22,399 bases of DNA from DATGQT01 sp033720695 (GTDB taxonomy: Bacteria > Bacteroidota > Rhodothermia > Rhodothermales > Rubricoccaceae): contig JAWWCA010000026.1 of NCBI GenBank assembly GCA_033720695.1, positions 1-22,399 of the forward strand. Direction: 5' to 3'. Position 1 is the stretch's first letter. Each line of letters starts with the position of its first letter. Below are positions 1 through 8,464 of the stretch, one piece after another. The position numbers and the translations under genes are program-made. Below the pieces are notes generated by a model. The model saw nothing but the letters and a program-made list of their open reading frames with translations, made no database searches and was not told where the DNA came from.

Positions 1-1692
1 CGGGGGGGGGGGGGGCGGGCCCCGGCCCCCCCCGCCCCGGCGGCGCACGCGCAGCCGGCCCCGCTCGCCAGCGGCCCGCTCTCCTTCGAGGCGGTGGGGG
101 ACCAAGCGCTCGACGCGCGGGACATCGCGTTCGACGACGAGGGCACCCTCTGGGCCATCGACACCTACCTGTGGCAGATGCCCGAGGGGGGGAGCACGTG
201 GGAGGAGATCACGCAGACCCTCTCGCTCTACGTCCTCCCCCTCGGCGCCGACACCCTCCTCGCGGGGAGCAACGCCGTGCGGCGCTCCCTCGACGGGGGG
301 TACAGCTGGACCACGGTCCACGACGAGGGCAAGTGGCTCTACGAGGCCCCCACCTCCGGCACCCTCCTCACCGGCACGGGCGTCGGCAGTGGCGTGGCGT
401 ACTCCCACGACCGTGGCGCCACGTGGCAGCCCGGCACGATCGACGCCGGGACGTGGGTGCCCCGCGCCGAGGCGTTCGCCGAGCTTCCCCCAGACCACGA
501 CCACCCGGGGCGGATCGTCGCCGGGTGCTGGGGCGGGCTCTCCTACTCCGACGACGGCGGACAGTCCTGGCAGACGTCCTCGCTGTGGGAGAACAGCGGG
601 CGCTACCTCGTCCGCAGCGTGGCCGTCGGCGCCGATGGCCGGATCTACGCAGCGCTCTTCGAGCTCGACGTGACGGGCCTCCAGATCGCGGTGAGCGAGG
701 ACGGCGGCGCCACCTACACCGTGGCCCACGCCTTCGGTGAGCTCGTGGGCACGCAGGTGAGGCTCTTCACCTTTGAGGGGGGGGCCGACCCCGACACCGG
801 CGTCCTCGTCGTCGTGCAGCACGATGGCGCGGTGCGGCGGAGCGACGACGGCGCGGCCACCTGGGACGGCATCGGCCAGGTTCCGTTCGAATACCCGAGC
901 TCCCTCGCCGACGCGGTGGTCGACCGCGACGGCCACCTCTACGTGTCCGCCAACCGAGCCGGAGCGGAGCGGGACTGGGTGTACCGAACGACGGGGCCGG
1001 TGGTGACCGCCGCTGCGGCCGTGGAGGTCGAGACCGAGACCGACCCGGTCGTCGTTCACCCCCTGGGCGGCACGTTCCCCTTCCGGGTGCGGCTGACGAA
1101 CGCCACCGCGGCGCCGCTGCCTGTGGAGGTGTGGGCCGAGGTCGCGGGCCCGACAGGACGAGACGTGCTCGGCCCCGTCTCGGTGACGCTTCCCCCCGAT
1201 CGGACGGTGGCGCGAGTGGTGCAGCAGGCGGTGCCCGAGGCGGCCCCCGCAGGGGCCTACACCTACGCCGTGCACGTCGGGACCTATCCGGAAGGCGCGA
1301 CGGCCAGCGATGCGTTCGTGGTGGTGAAGGAGGGGGCCGGGATGGTCCCGCGCGGTGGGGGGGCGACGGCCTGGCCCAGGAGCACGTGGGGCGAGCCGGC
1401 GGTTGAGCGGGCAGACGCGGCGGGCGCGGCCGACGGGATAGACCTCGTGGTGGCTCCGAACCCGACCCGGGGGACCGTGACCGCTACGGTCGTCTTCGCC
1501 TCGCCCACCGAGGCGGCGGTGGCGCTCTACGACGCGCTCGGACGGCGCGTGGCCGAATGGGCTCAGGCGCCCTTCGACGCCGGCCGCCATGCGCTCGCCC
1601 TCGACGCGGGCGGGCTGCCGGCCGGCGTGTACACCCTCCGGGTCCAGTCCGGCGACGCCCTGCGGACGGCCCGCGTGGCGCTCCTCCGGTAA
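1..1692 (+). CDS. Secreted Asp-box (sialidase/BNR-like) repeat protein with T9SS sorting domain, 5' partial
   Basis: The frame is open from the first base to the TAA at 1690-1692; the first in-frame start visible is a GTG at 94. I treat the gene as truncated by the window edge because residues just upstream (AHAQ at about 46-57) look like the end of a signal peptide. Counting from the GTG, there are five Asp-box motifs (S-x-D-x-G-x-S/T-W/Y) at residues 65-72, 104-111, 152-159, 201-208 and 250-257, as in sialidase, Ycf48 and VPS10-type beta-propellers. A beta-sandwich-like stretch follows (about 310-420), then a type A sorting domain (about 443-532) with the PNPT motif, a YDALGRRV strand and LPAGVYTLRV. 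Asp-boxes are structural, so no enzyme activity can be claimed; no sialidase Arg triad was identified. Likely exported by T9SS and surface-bound or released. Confidence 0.85.
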   Translation, partial: RGGGGRAPAPPAPAAHAQPAPLASGPLSFEAVGDQALDARDIAFDDEGTLWAIDTYLWQMPEGGSTWEEITQTLSLYVLPLGADTLLAGSNAVRRSLDGGYSWTTVHDEGKWLYEAPTSGTLLTGTGVGSGVAYSHDRGATWQPGTIDAGTWVPRAEAFAELPPDHDHPGRIVAGCWGGLSYSDDGGQSWQTSSLWENSGRYLVRSVAVGADGRIYAALFELDVTGLQIAVSEDGGATYTVAHAFGELVGTQVRLFTFEGGADPDTGVLVVVQHDGAVRRSDDGAATWDGIGQVPFEYPSSLADAVVDRDGHLYVSANRAGAERDWVYRTTGPVVTAAAAVEVETETDPVVVHPLGGTFPFRVRLTNATAAPLPVEVWAEVAGPTGRDVLGPVSVTLPPDRTVARVVQQAVPEAAPAGAYTYAVHVGTYPEGATASDAFVVVKEGAGMVPRGGGATAWPRSTWGEPAVERADAAGAADGIDLVVAPNPTRGTVTATVVFASPTEAAVALYDALGRRVAEWAQAPFDAGRHALALDAGGLPAGVYTLRVQSGDALRTARVALLR

Positions 1693-1698
1693 CGCCGC

Positions 1699-1740
1699 TC
1701 CCCGACCGAGGGCGACGGCGCGGCCGGTAGCGGTCGGGGG
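1699..1740 (+). terminator. Possible terminator hairpin after the Asp-box gene
   Basis: The 9-bp arms CCCCGACCG (1700-1708) and CGGTCGGGG (1731-1739) pair across a 22-base loop, 8 bases after the stop codon. No T-tract follows, so this may be a stabilising 3' hairpin rather than a true intrinsic terminator. Confidence 0.35.
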
Positions 1741-1793
1741 AGGCCCCGCCGTACCTTCCCGTCCCCTCATCTCGCGCCGCCCCGTCAGCGCCC

Positions 1794-3377
1794 ATGCTCG
1801 ATGCCCCCGCCGACGCGCTCGCCCGCCACCTCCTGACGGTGCTGCCGCCGGAGCAGCCGCGGTCGCGTGCCGAGCTGGCTCGGCTCCCACTCCCCATCGC
1901 CCACTACCTCGACGGCGTGCTCGACCGTCGCCTCGCGCAGGAGGCGGCGCTCCCAGACTCCCCCTGGTTCGAGGCCGACGCCGAGGCGGTTCAGGCGGCC
2001 GCGCGGGCCTGGCGGTCGGCCACGCGCGACACCGCCCGCTTCCCGGCCGAGGCCTGGGCGGCCGCCGTTGAGGAGGCGTCCCGCCGCGTGCTCGGCTACC
2101 TCGTCGAGCCGGCCGAGGCGCTCGCCGGGCAGGTCTTCGCGGACGAGGCGGAGAGGTTGCCCGTCGAGGCCGTGCGGGCGCGGATGGCGCTGTTCTCGCC
2201 GTACCCCTACCTCCGTGAGGTCACCGAGGGGTACTTCGCGCGGAAGGACGTCGAGACCGTCGAGCGCGAGGACTTCGAGCGCCTCCTCCGCCGCATCGAC
2301 CGCCGCATGGTGGGCCCGTTCGGGGTCCACGACTGGCTCGCGCTCCTCGAACCCCTCTTCGATCTCCTCCGCCGGCTCCCCGGCGAGGAGGGGGTCCCGG
2401 GCGCTGTGCTCCGGCGGTTCTTCGAAGCCAAGGGCTACGACGACCTCGCCCACGCCCTCGCCGCCGACAACTACGACGAGGCCGCGCTCCGCGCCGTGCT
2501 CTCCAACACCCTCCCCGAGCTCGACGAGCCCGGGCCGCCGGCCGCAGCGCCCGCGCTCGCGGAGCCCGAGGACGCCGCGGGACCCGACGACGCAGCGGGG
2601 CCCGACGGAGTCTCGGAGGCCGGAGCAGAGGCCGGAGCAGAGGACGACGTCGAGCCCGAGGAGCCTGCGGAGGTGGAGGAGCCTGTGGAGGCGAACGAGC
2701 CCGAGGAGGCGGTGCTCTCCCCGAACGATCCCGCGTCGACGCCGGAGGACGACGACGACGACCAACCGACGGAGCCAAACAACACGGCGCCCGCGGTCGC
2801 TGTGGAGGCCCCCGGACGGCCCGAAGCGCCGGCTGTGCCGGCCGCCGAGCCGTCGGACGACGGCGGTCCTCCCACCAGAGGCGAGCCCGCGCGGACGGAG
2901 ACCGGGGGCGAGCCGCTGTGGATGCGGCTGGCCCGGCAGCGGGAGGACCCCTCCCCCGCCCCGGCGGCTCGCTCGTCGAGACCGGCCCGCCCGCCGATCC
3001 AGGACGACGACGGCGAGGAGACTCCCGAGGACGCCAAACCGCTGTGGGAGCGGTTCGCCTCCGACGCGCCGCCGGCCTCTGGGACCCCCGGGGCCGACCC
3101 GCCCTCGGAGCGCGCTGAGCCGCTGAGCCGCCTCGAAACGCGCGTGCTCGGGCCCTCCGCCACGGAGCGCCGCGACTGGTACGTCACCCACCTCGTCGGC
3201 GGCTCCGAGTCCGCCTACCGCGCGGTCCTCGAACAGCTCGACGCCGCCACGAGCTGGACCGCGGCCTCACAGGTCATCGCCCGCGAGGTCTTCCGCAAGC
3301 ACCACGTCAACATCTACTCCGACGCGGCCGTGGCCTTCACCGACGCCGTGGAGGCGCGGTTCGCACGGAGCGCATAG
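1794..3377 (+). CDS. Unrecognised 527-aa protein with acidic disordered linker
   Basis: I do not recognise this family. It starts at the ATG at 1794 and stops 15 bp before pccB, so the two are probably co-transcribed. Three regions are visible. Residues 1 to about 240 are helical and rich in Ala, Leu, Arg and Glu, with no signal peptide or membrane segment. Residues about 240-440 are low-complexity and strongly acidic (Glu/Pro/Ala, with a run of five Asp near residue 322), almost certainly disordered, and include two short related segments (PLWMRLA near 378, PLWERFA near 422). Residues about 440-527 form a compact predicted-helical C-terminal domain. The protein is predicted to be cytoplasmic. 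Codon use matches the neighbours, so it looks native. A structural or scaffold role is possible but unproven. Confidence 0.8.
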   Translation: MLDAPADALARHLLTVLPPEQPRSRAELARLPLPIAHYLDGVLDRRLAQEAALPDSPWFEADAEAVQAAARAWRSATRDTARFPAEAWAAAVEEASRRVLGYLVEPAEALAGQVFADEAERLPVEAVRARMALFSPYPYLREVTEGYFARKDVETVEREDFERLLRRIDRRMVGPFGVHDWLALLEPLFDLLRRLPGEEGVPGAVLRRFFEAKGYDDLAHALAADNYDEAALRAVLSNTLPELDEPGPPAAAPALAEPEDAAGPDDAAGPDGVSEAGAEAGAEDDVEPEEPAEVEEPVEANEPEEAVLSPNDPASTPEDDDDDQPTEPNNTAPAVAVEAPGRPEAPAVPAAEPSDDGGPPTRGEPARTETGGEPLWMRLARQREDPSPAPAARSSRPARPPIQDDDGEETPEDAKPLWERFASDAPPASGTPGADPPSERAEPLSRLETRVLGPSATERRDWYVTHLVGGSESAYRAVLEQLDAATSWTAASQVIAREVFRKHHVNIYSDAAVAFTDAVEARFARSA

Positions 3378-3392
3378 CGCCCTTCTCAACGC

Positions 3393-4961
3393 ATGACCAA
3401 CCACCAGGAGACGACGACGCCGGAGGCCCTTGCCGAACTGGACCAGCGCCGGAGCGAGGCGTTGCGCGGCGGCGGCGAGGCCCGCGTCGAGAAGCAGCAT
3501 GCGAAGGGGAAGCTGACGGCGCGCGAGCGGATCGACATCCTCCTCGACAAGGGCTCGTTCCAGGAGCTCGGCGGGTTCGTCCGCCACCAGGCCTCGGGCT
3601 TCGGGATGGAGGGGAAGCGGCCCTACGGCGACGGCGTCGTGACGGGGTACGGCACCATCGAGGGGCGGCTCGTCTACGTCTTCAGCCAGGACTTCACCGT
3701 CTTCGGCGGCTCGCTCGGGCTGGCCCACGCCCAGAAGATCGTCCGCCTCATGGAGCTGGCCCTCGAGAACGGCGCCCCCGTCATCGGGCTCAACGACTCC
3801 GGCGGCGCGCGCATCCAGGAGGGCGTCGACGCCCTCGGCGGCTACGCCGACATCTTCCTCCGCAACACCCTCGCCTCCGGCGTCGTCCCCCAGATCTCGG
3901 CCATCATGGGGCCGTGCGCCGGCGGCGCCGTCTACAGCCCCGCCATCACCGACTTCGTGTTCATGGTCGAGGGCACGAGCTACATGTTCGTCACGGGCCC
4001 GAACGTCGTGAAGACGGTGACGAACGAGGAGGTGACGCAGGAGGAGCTCGGCGGCGCCGCCGCCCACGCCGAGAAGAGCGGGGTCTGCCACGTCGTGGCG
4101 CGCAACGACGCCGACTGCCTCCTCCGCATCCGCGACCTCTTCGCCTACATCCCGCAGAACTGCGAGGACCCCCCGCCCACGCGCCCCACCTCCGACCCCG
4201 TCGACCGCGCCGACGAGGCGCTCGACACCCTCGTCCCCGAGAACCCCAACAAGCCCTACGACATCCACGACGTCATCACGCGCGTCGTGGACGACGGCCG
4301 GTTCTACGAGATCCACAAGGACTACGCGCCCAACCTCGTCGTCGGGTTCGCGCACCTCGGGGGGCGGAGCGTCGGCATCGTGGCGAACCAGCCGGCCGTG
4401 CTCGCGGGCGTGCTCGACCTCAACACCTCCATCAAGGGGGCCCGGTTCGTCCGCTTCTGCGACGCCTTCAACATCCCCCTCGTCGTGTTCGAGGACGTGC
4501 CGGGCTTCCTGCCGGGGACGGACCAGGAGTGGCGGGGGGTGATCCGGCACGGGGCCAAGCTGCTCTACGCCTTCTGCGAGGCGACCGTCCCCAAGGTCAC
4601 CGTGATCACGCGGAAGGCCTATGGCGGCGCCTACGACGTCATGAACTCGAAGCACATCCGCGGCGACCTCAACCTCGCCTGGCCCGGGGCCGAGATCGCG
4701 GTGATGGGGCCGAAGGGGGCCGTCGAGATCCTGTACCGCCGCCGGCTGGCCGAGGCCGACGACCCGGAGGCGCTCCAGGCCGAGTTCGAGGCCGAGTACC
4801 GCGAGCGCTTCGCCAACCCCTACGTCGCCGCCGAGCGCGGCTACGTCGACGACGTGATCCGGCCGAGCGAGACGCGGCGGGTGCTGATTCGGGGGCTCGG
4901 GATGCTCCAGAACAAGGTGGCCCATAACCCGAAGAAGAAGCACGGCAACATCCCCCTCTAG
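3393..4961 (+). CDS. pccB: Propionyl-CoA carboxylase carboxyltransferase (beta) subunit
   Basis: This is the carboxyltransferase half of a biotin-dependent acyl-CoA carboxylase, moving CO2 from carboxybiotin to an acyl-CoA in the cytoplasm. The 522-aa length is typical of PccB/AccD5. The N-terminal crotonase-fold domain carries SGGARIQEGV (residues 136-145), part of the N-side oxyanion hole. The C-terminal domain carries DVPGFLPG (about 368) and GGAYDVMNSK (411-420). Asp415 aligns with the residue (Asp422 in Streptomyces coelicolor PccB) that favours propionyl-CoA, whereas acetyl-preferring enzymes have Ile there. The subunit carrying biotin carboxylase and BCCP is not in the window. It probably feeds propionyl-CoA into the methylmalonyl-CoA route. 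The ATG at 3393 matches the family N-terminus. Confidence 0.95.
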   Translation: MTNHQETTTPEALAELDQRRSEALRGGGEARVEKQHAKGKLTARERIDILLDKGSFQELGGFVRHQASGFGMEGKRPYGDGVVTGYGTIEGRLVYVFSQDFTVFGGSLGLAHAQKIVRLMELALENGAPVIGLNDSGGARIQEGVDALGGYADIFLRNTLASGVVPQISAIMGPCAGGAVYSPAITDFVFMVEGTSYMFVTGPNVVKTVTNEEVTQEELGGAAAHAEKSGVCHVVARNDADCLLRIRDLFAYIPQNCEDPPPTRPTSDPVDRADEALDTLVPENPNKPYDIHDVITRVVDDGRFYEIHKDYAPNLVVGFAHLGGRSVGIVANQPAVLAGVLDLNTSIKGARFVRFCDAFNIPLVVFEDVPGFLPGTDQEWRGVIRHGAKLLYAFCEATVPKVTVITRKAYGGAYDVMNSKHIRGDLNLAWPGAEIAVMGPKGAVEILYRRRLAEADDPEALQAEFEAEYRERFANPYVAAERGYVDDVIRPSETRRVLIRGLGMLQNKVAHNPKKKHGNIPL

Positions 4962-5039
4962 CCCGCCACATCGGCCCCGGGGGTGCCGCCTCGCGTATCA
5001 CTCCCGTTCACGCGGCGTTAAAAAAACTGCGCGAGGGGT

Positions 5040-5070
5040 TTGGACAGGGCGAAACCGGACGATAGTTTAG
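5040..5070 (+). promoter_or_regulatory. Bacteroidota-type promoter for the MltD gene
   Basis: TTG at 5040-5042 and TAGTTTAG at 5063-5070 are separated by exactly 20 bases. The known Bacteroidota sigma-ABfr consensus is TTG-N19-21-TAnnTTTG, and only one base of the -7 element differs. The site lies in an unusually AT-rich patch (including AAAAAAA at 5020-5026) of a very GC-rich window. The inferred transcription start is near 5077, giving a leader of about 35 bases before the ATG at 5111. Confidence 0.7.
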
Positions 5071-5092
5071 ACGCCCTCCTCCATCCCCCACC

Positions 5093-5104
5093 AACCTGCA
5101 GGTT
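5093..5104. repeat. Perfect 12-bp palindrome in the leader before the MltD gene
   Basis: AACCTGCAGGTT equals its own reverse complement and lies 6 bases before the ATG at 5111, downstream of the inferred transcription start. It could be an operator for a dimeric repressor. It cannot form a normal looped hairpin as it stands. Chance occurrence cannot be ruled out. Confidence 0.45.
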
Positions 5105-5110
5105 TTCCTG

Positions 5111-6988
5111 ATGCCTCGTCTGCTCTTCGCGGCGCTGGCGTCGCTGTTCGTGGTCTCCCCCCTGTTGGCTCAGTCCCCCACGCCGGACGCCGCGCTGCAG
5201 AGCCGTCCCGTCGAACCGATGGGTTCGACCGACGGGCTCCCGCTCGACGCCGCCGCGGTGGACTCGCTGACCGCCGAACAGCTCGCTCGCCGCATCGCCA
5301 CCCTCTACGCCCGCCAGGCCGAGCTCCTCGAAGCCGAGGCCGCCGGCGCCTCCGACCGCTACGCCACGCTCCTCGACGCCCTCGTCGTCGACGTCCAGCT
5401 CCTCGCCGCGAAGCCCGGCGTGAGCGAGGACCTCCGCTTCCGCGAGGCGTACTCCTCGATCCTCACCGAGTACGAGCGGTTCTACGGCGAGGCCGCGCTC
5501 GACCGCGGCGAGATCTTCCCCTTCCTCGAAGACGCCTTCGCCGCGCTCAACAAGCTCGACGGCCCCCTCCTCGAAGACGTCACGCTGCCCACCTACGCCG
5601 GGGGCGCCTACACGGCGGTCTTCCCGATGGAGGTCAACCGCCTCGTCGAGAACAGCGTCCGCTACCTCCAGCGCTCGCGCAGCCACGTGGCGCGCCTCCG
5701 CTCCCGCGCCGACACCTACTTCCCCATGATCGAGCGGATCATGGCCGAGGAGGGGGCGCCCGACGAGCTGAAGTACCTCGCGATGGTGGAGAGCGCGCTG
5801 AACCCCCGCGCGCGCAGTCACGCCGCCGCCGTCGGCATGTGGCAGTTCATCGCGGCCACGGGCCGGGCCTACGACCTCCGCGCCCAGAGCGACGTCGACG
5901 ACCGCCTCAACCCCGAGGCCGCCACCCGCGCCGCCGCGCGCCACCTCGTCGACCTCTACGAGCGGTTCGGCGACTGGCAGCTCGCCCTCGCGGGGTACAA
6001 CTGCAACCCGGCCCGCATCCAGCGCGAGATCAACCGCGCCGAAGCCCGCCTCGGCCGGAAGGCGACGTTCTGGGACATCTACAGCAACATCCCGCGCGAG
6101 ACCCGGAACTACGTCCCGATGTTCATTGCAACGGCGCTCGTGCTCTCGAACCCGGAGGCGTACGGCTTCCCGGCTCAGCATGAGCCCGGCCCGCGCTACA
6201 CCTTCGACGTGGTCCCCGTCGGGGGCGGCACCTCGCTCGGCGCCGTCGCCACGCTCATCGGCGTCGACGACGACGTGCTCGCGGCGCTGAACCCGTCGCT
6301 GCGACGCGGCCGCGTGCCGGTCCAGCGCGAGCCGTGGATGCTCCGCATCCCGGCGGGCGCCTACGCCCAGCACGCCGAGGCGCTCGACCGCCTCGCCCCG
6401 CGCTCGGCGAACGCCTCGTCGCTCTACGCCGCCCGCACGGTCAACTACGGCCCGCGCGCCCACCGGCCCATCGCGCCGCTCGACGAGCCGGTCCTGGTCG
6501 CCGCCGCGCCCACACGCCCGGCCCCGCGTGCGGCCGCGCCCTCGGAGTCCCTGCTCACGCAGCCGTCCGACGTTCCCGTCCGCACCGTCGCCGACGAGGC
6601 GGCCGAGGAGGCGCGCAGCACGCCCGCCTCCGACAGCCGACCGAGCACGACGACGCACCGCGTCCGCAGCGGGGAGAACCTCACGCTCATCGCCCAGCGC
6701 TACGGCGTCTCGGTCAACCAGATCGTCAACGCCAACAACCTCCGCTCCACGACGATCCGGCCGGGCCAGCGCCTCCGCATCGACCCGAGCGCGTCGCGGG
6801 CGCGGAGCGGGGCGACCTCCGGCCCGCGCACCATCACGCACCGCGTGTCGCGCGGCCAGAACCTGACGACGATCGCGCGGCGCTACGGCGTCACCGTCCG
6901 CCAGATCATGAACTGGAACAACCTCCGCTCCACGACGATCCGGCCGGGCCAGCGCCTCCGCATCCAGACGAGCCGCCGCGTCGGCTGA
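5111..6988 (+). CDS. mltD: MltD-like lytic murein transglycosylase with two C-terminal LysM domains
   Basis: The enzyme cleaves the MurNAc-GlcNAc bond of peptidoglycan non-hydrolytically, in the periplasm. A Sec signal peptide covers residues 1 to about 20 (LFAALASLFVVSPLLAQ) with no lipobox Cys, unlike lipoprotein MltD of E. coli. The SLT (goose-lysozyme-like) domain spans about 200-350: catalytic Glu227 lies in MVESALNP, followed by AVGMWQF and LALAGYNCNP. A Pro/Ala-rich linker (about 440-510) leads to LysM modules at about 515-557 and 576-618, which bind glycan chains. A weaker LysM-like stretch may lie at about 365-415. At 625 aa it is longer than E. coli MltD (about 450 aa). It has its own promoter and stands alone, ending at a strong hairpin opposite a converging gene. 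Confidence 0.92.
   Translation: MPRLLFAALASLFVVSPLLAQSPTPDAALQSRPVEPMGSTDGLPLDAAAVDSLTAEQLARRIATLYARQAELLEAEAAGASDRYATLLDALVVDVQLLAAKPGVSEDLRFREAYSSILTEYERFYGEAALDRGEIFPFLEDAFAALNKLDGPLLEDVTLPTYAGGAYTAVFPMEVNRLVENSVRYLQRSRSHVARLRSRADTYFPMIERIMAEEGAPDELKYLAMVESALNPRARSHAAAVGMWQFIAATGRAYDLRAQSDVDDRLNPEAATRAAARHLVDLYERFGDWQLALAGYNCNPARIQREINRAEARLGRKATFWDIYSNIPRETRNYVPMFIATALVLSNPEAYGFPAQHEPGPRYTFDVVPVGGGTSLGAVATLIGVDDDVLAALNPSLRRGRVPVQREPWMLRIPAGAYAQHAEALDRLAPRSANASSLYAARTVNYGPRAHRPIAPLDEPVLVAAAPTRPAPRAAAPSESLLTQPSDVPVRTVADEAAEEARSTPASDSRPSTTTHRVRSGENLTLIAQRYGVSVNQIVNANNLRSTTIRPGQRLRIDPSASRARSGATSGPRTITHRVSRGQNLTTIARRYGVTVRQIMNWNNLRSTTIRPGQRLRIQTSRRVG
6734..6964 (+). repeat. 48-bp perfect direct repeat inside the LysM modules
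   Basis: Bases 6734-6781 and 6917-6964 are identical over 48 bp, at a 183-bp (61-codon) offset, and encode the C-terminal half of each LysM domain (NNLRSTTIRPGQRLRI). Identity at silent sites points to recent duplication or gene conversion between the modules. Confidence 0.9.
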
Positions 6989-7010
6989 GCCGCGCGGTTG
7001 CCAGACCGAT

Positions 7011-7044
7011 CGAGGGGGCGTGGCGTCGGTGCCACGCCCCCTCG
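7011..7044. terminator. Strong bidirectional terminator-like hairpin between convergent genes
   Basis: A perfect 14-bp stem (7011-7024 with 7031-7044) closes a 6-base loop (GTCGGT). It lies 22 bases after the MltD stop and 19 bases beyond the minus-strand dipeptidase stop. Neither side has a clear T-tract, which is common in very GC-rich genomes. It probably serves both genes. Confidence 0.7.
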
Positions 7045-7063
7045 GCGTTGGAAGCCCGCGGCC

Positions 7064-8464
7064 TCAGCCGGCGTGCCCGTTGCCCATCTTCGCGTAGGCG
7101 TCGAGGAAGCGGATGCCGGCCTCGATGCCCTGGTGGAACCGGTCGAGCCCGAACTTCTCGTTCGGCGAGTGGATGGCGTCGGAGTCGAGGCCGAAGCCCA
7201 TGAGCACGGTGTCGAGCCCGAGGAGCCGCTTGAAGCCGGCGACGACGGGGATGGACCCGCCCTCGCGCGTGAAGAACGGCTCGCGCCCGAACACCCCCTT
7301 CATCGCCTCCTTGGCCGCCTGCATGGCCGGCGCCGAGGTGTCCACGATCGCGCCCTCGCCACCGTGGAGGTCGCGGAACGTGAGCGTCATCGTCTCGGGG
7401 ACGTGGCGCTCGAAGTGGCGGCGGAGCTTCTCGGTGATGTCGCCGGGCGTCTGGTCCGGCACGAGGCGGCACGAGATCTTGGCGCTGGCCTGGGCCGGGA
7501 GCACGGTCTTGGCGCCCTGCCCGGTGTAGCCGCCCCAGATCCCGTTGACGTCGAGCGTGGGGCGGGCGGAGACGCCTTCGAGCGTGGTGTAGCCCGTCTC
7601 GGTGCGCGGCGCCTTGACGCCGGCCTCCTTGAGCCACTCCGCCTCGTCGAACGGGAGGGCGGCGAACGTCTCGCGCTCCTCGTCGGTGAGGGGGCGGACG
7701 TCGTCGTAGAACCCCTCGACGGTGACGCGGTGGTCGTCGTCGTGGAGGTCGGCGATCATGCGGGCGAGGGCGTTGGCGGGGTTGTGGACGGCGCCGCCGT
7801 ACATCCCGGAGTGGAGGTCGCGCCCGGGCCCCTGGAGCGTGACCTCGACGTAGGCGAGGCCGCGGAGGCCGTAGGTGATGCTCGGCACGCCCGGCGCGAA
7901 GAGCCCGGTGTCGGAGACGAGCACGACGTCGGCGGCGAGGAGGTCGCGGTGCTGCTCGATGAACGGCTCGAGGTTCACGCTCCCGCTCTCCTCCTCGCCC
8001 TCGACCATGAACTTGAGGTTCACCGGCAGGTCGCCGCCGCCCCGGAGGTAGGCCTCGGCCGCCTTCACGTGCATGAACGCCTGCCCCTTGTCGTCGGAGG
8101 AGCCGCGGGCCACGAGGTGGCCGTCCTTCTCGACGGGCTCGAACGGCGGGCTCTCCCACAGCTCGAGCGGGTCGGGCGGCTGGACGTCGTAGTGGCCGTA
8201 GACGAGGACGGTCGGGCGGTCGTCGCCCACGTGCTTCTCGGCGTACACGATGGGGTGGCCGGGCGTCTCGGCCGTGCCCGTCGGCATCACCTCGACGCGG
8301 TCCATCCCGACGCGGCGGAGCTCGTCGGCGAGCCACTCGGCGGCGCGGCGGGTGTCGTCGCGGTAGTCGGGGTCGGTGGAGATGGAGGGGATGCGGAGCC
8401 AGTCCTTGAGCTGCTCGACGAAGTCGTCGGCGTGCTGGCGCGCGTAGTCGAGGGCGTCGGTCAT
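7064..8464 (-). CDS. M20-family metallodipeptidase
   Basis: This is a predicted cytoplasmic di-zinc peptidase of the M20 (CNDP/ArgE/DapE) family, 466 aa, close to the usual 450-475. The metal site is complete: His91 and Asp93 (GHYDVQP), Asp124 (SSDDKG), catalytic Glu158 with Glu159 (GEEESGS), Asp185 (SDTG) and His432 (AIHSPNE). The dimerisation-domain His218 (LHSGMYGG) is also present. The motif set matches the non-specific dipeptidase branch better than DapE or ArgE, but the substrate is not proven. The ATG at 8464 overlaps the stop of the upstream methyltransferase in an ATGA, indicating translational coupling; longer in-frame extensions would run into that gene. Transcription ends at the hairpin at 7011-7044. 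Confidence 0.93.
   Translation of the reverse strand: MTDALDYARQHADDFVEQLKDWLRIPSISTDPDYRDDTRRAAEWLADELRRVGMDRVEVMPTGTAETPGHPIVYAEKHVGDDRPTVLVYGHYDVQPPDPLELWESPPFEPVEKDGHLVARGSSDDKGQAFMHVKAAEAYLRGGGDLPVNLKFMVEGEEESGSVNLEPFIEQHRDLLAADVVLVSDTGLFAPGVPSITYGLRGLAYVEVTLQGPGRDLHSGMYGGAVHNPANALARMIADLHDDDHRVTVEGFYDDVRPLTDEERETFAALPFDEAEWLKEAGVKAPRTETGYTTLEGVSARPTLDVNGIWGGYTGQGAKTVLPAQASAKISCRLVPDQTPGDITEKLRRHFERHVPETMTLTFRDLHGGEGAIVDTSAPAMQAAKEAMKGVFGREPFFTREGGSIPVVAGFKRLLGLDTVLMGFGLDSDAIHSPNEKFGLDRFHQGIEAGIRFLDAYAKMGNGHAG

Noticed and set aside
3267..4943. A 558-codon minus-strand frame opposite pccB
   Set aside because: pccB is unambiguous on the plus strand; the antisense product is low-complexity (His/Asp/Val/Gly) with no motif.
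5018..6841. A 607-codon minus-strand frame opposite the MltD gene
   Set aside because: It is a shadow of a clear SLT/LysM gene and covers that gene's promoter; there is no recognisable fold.
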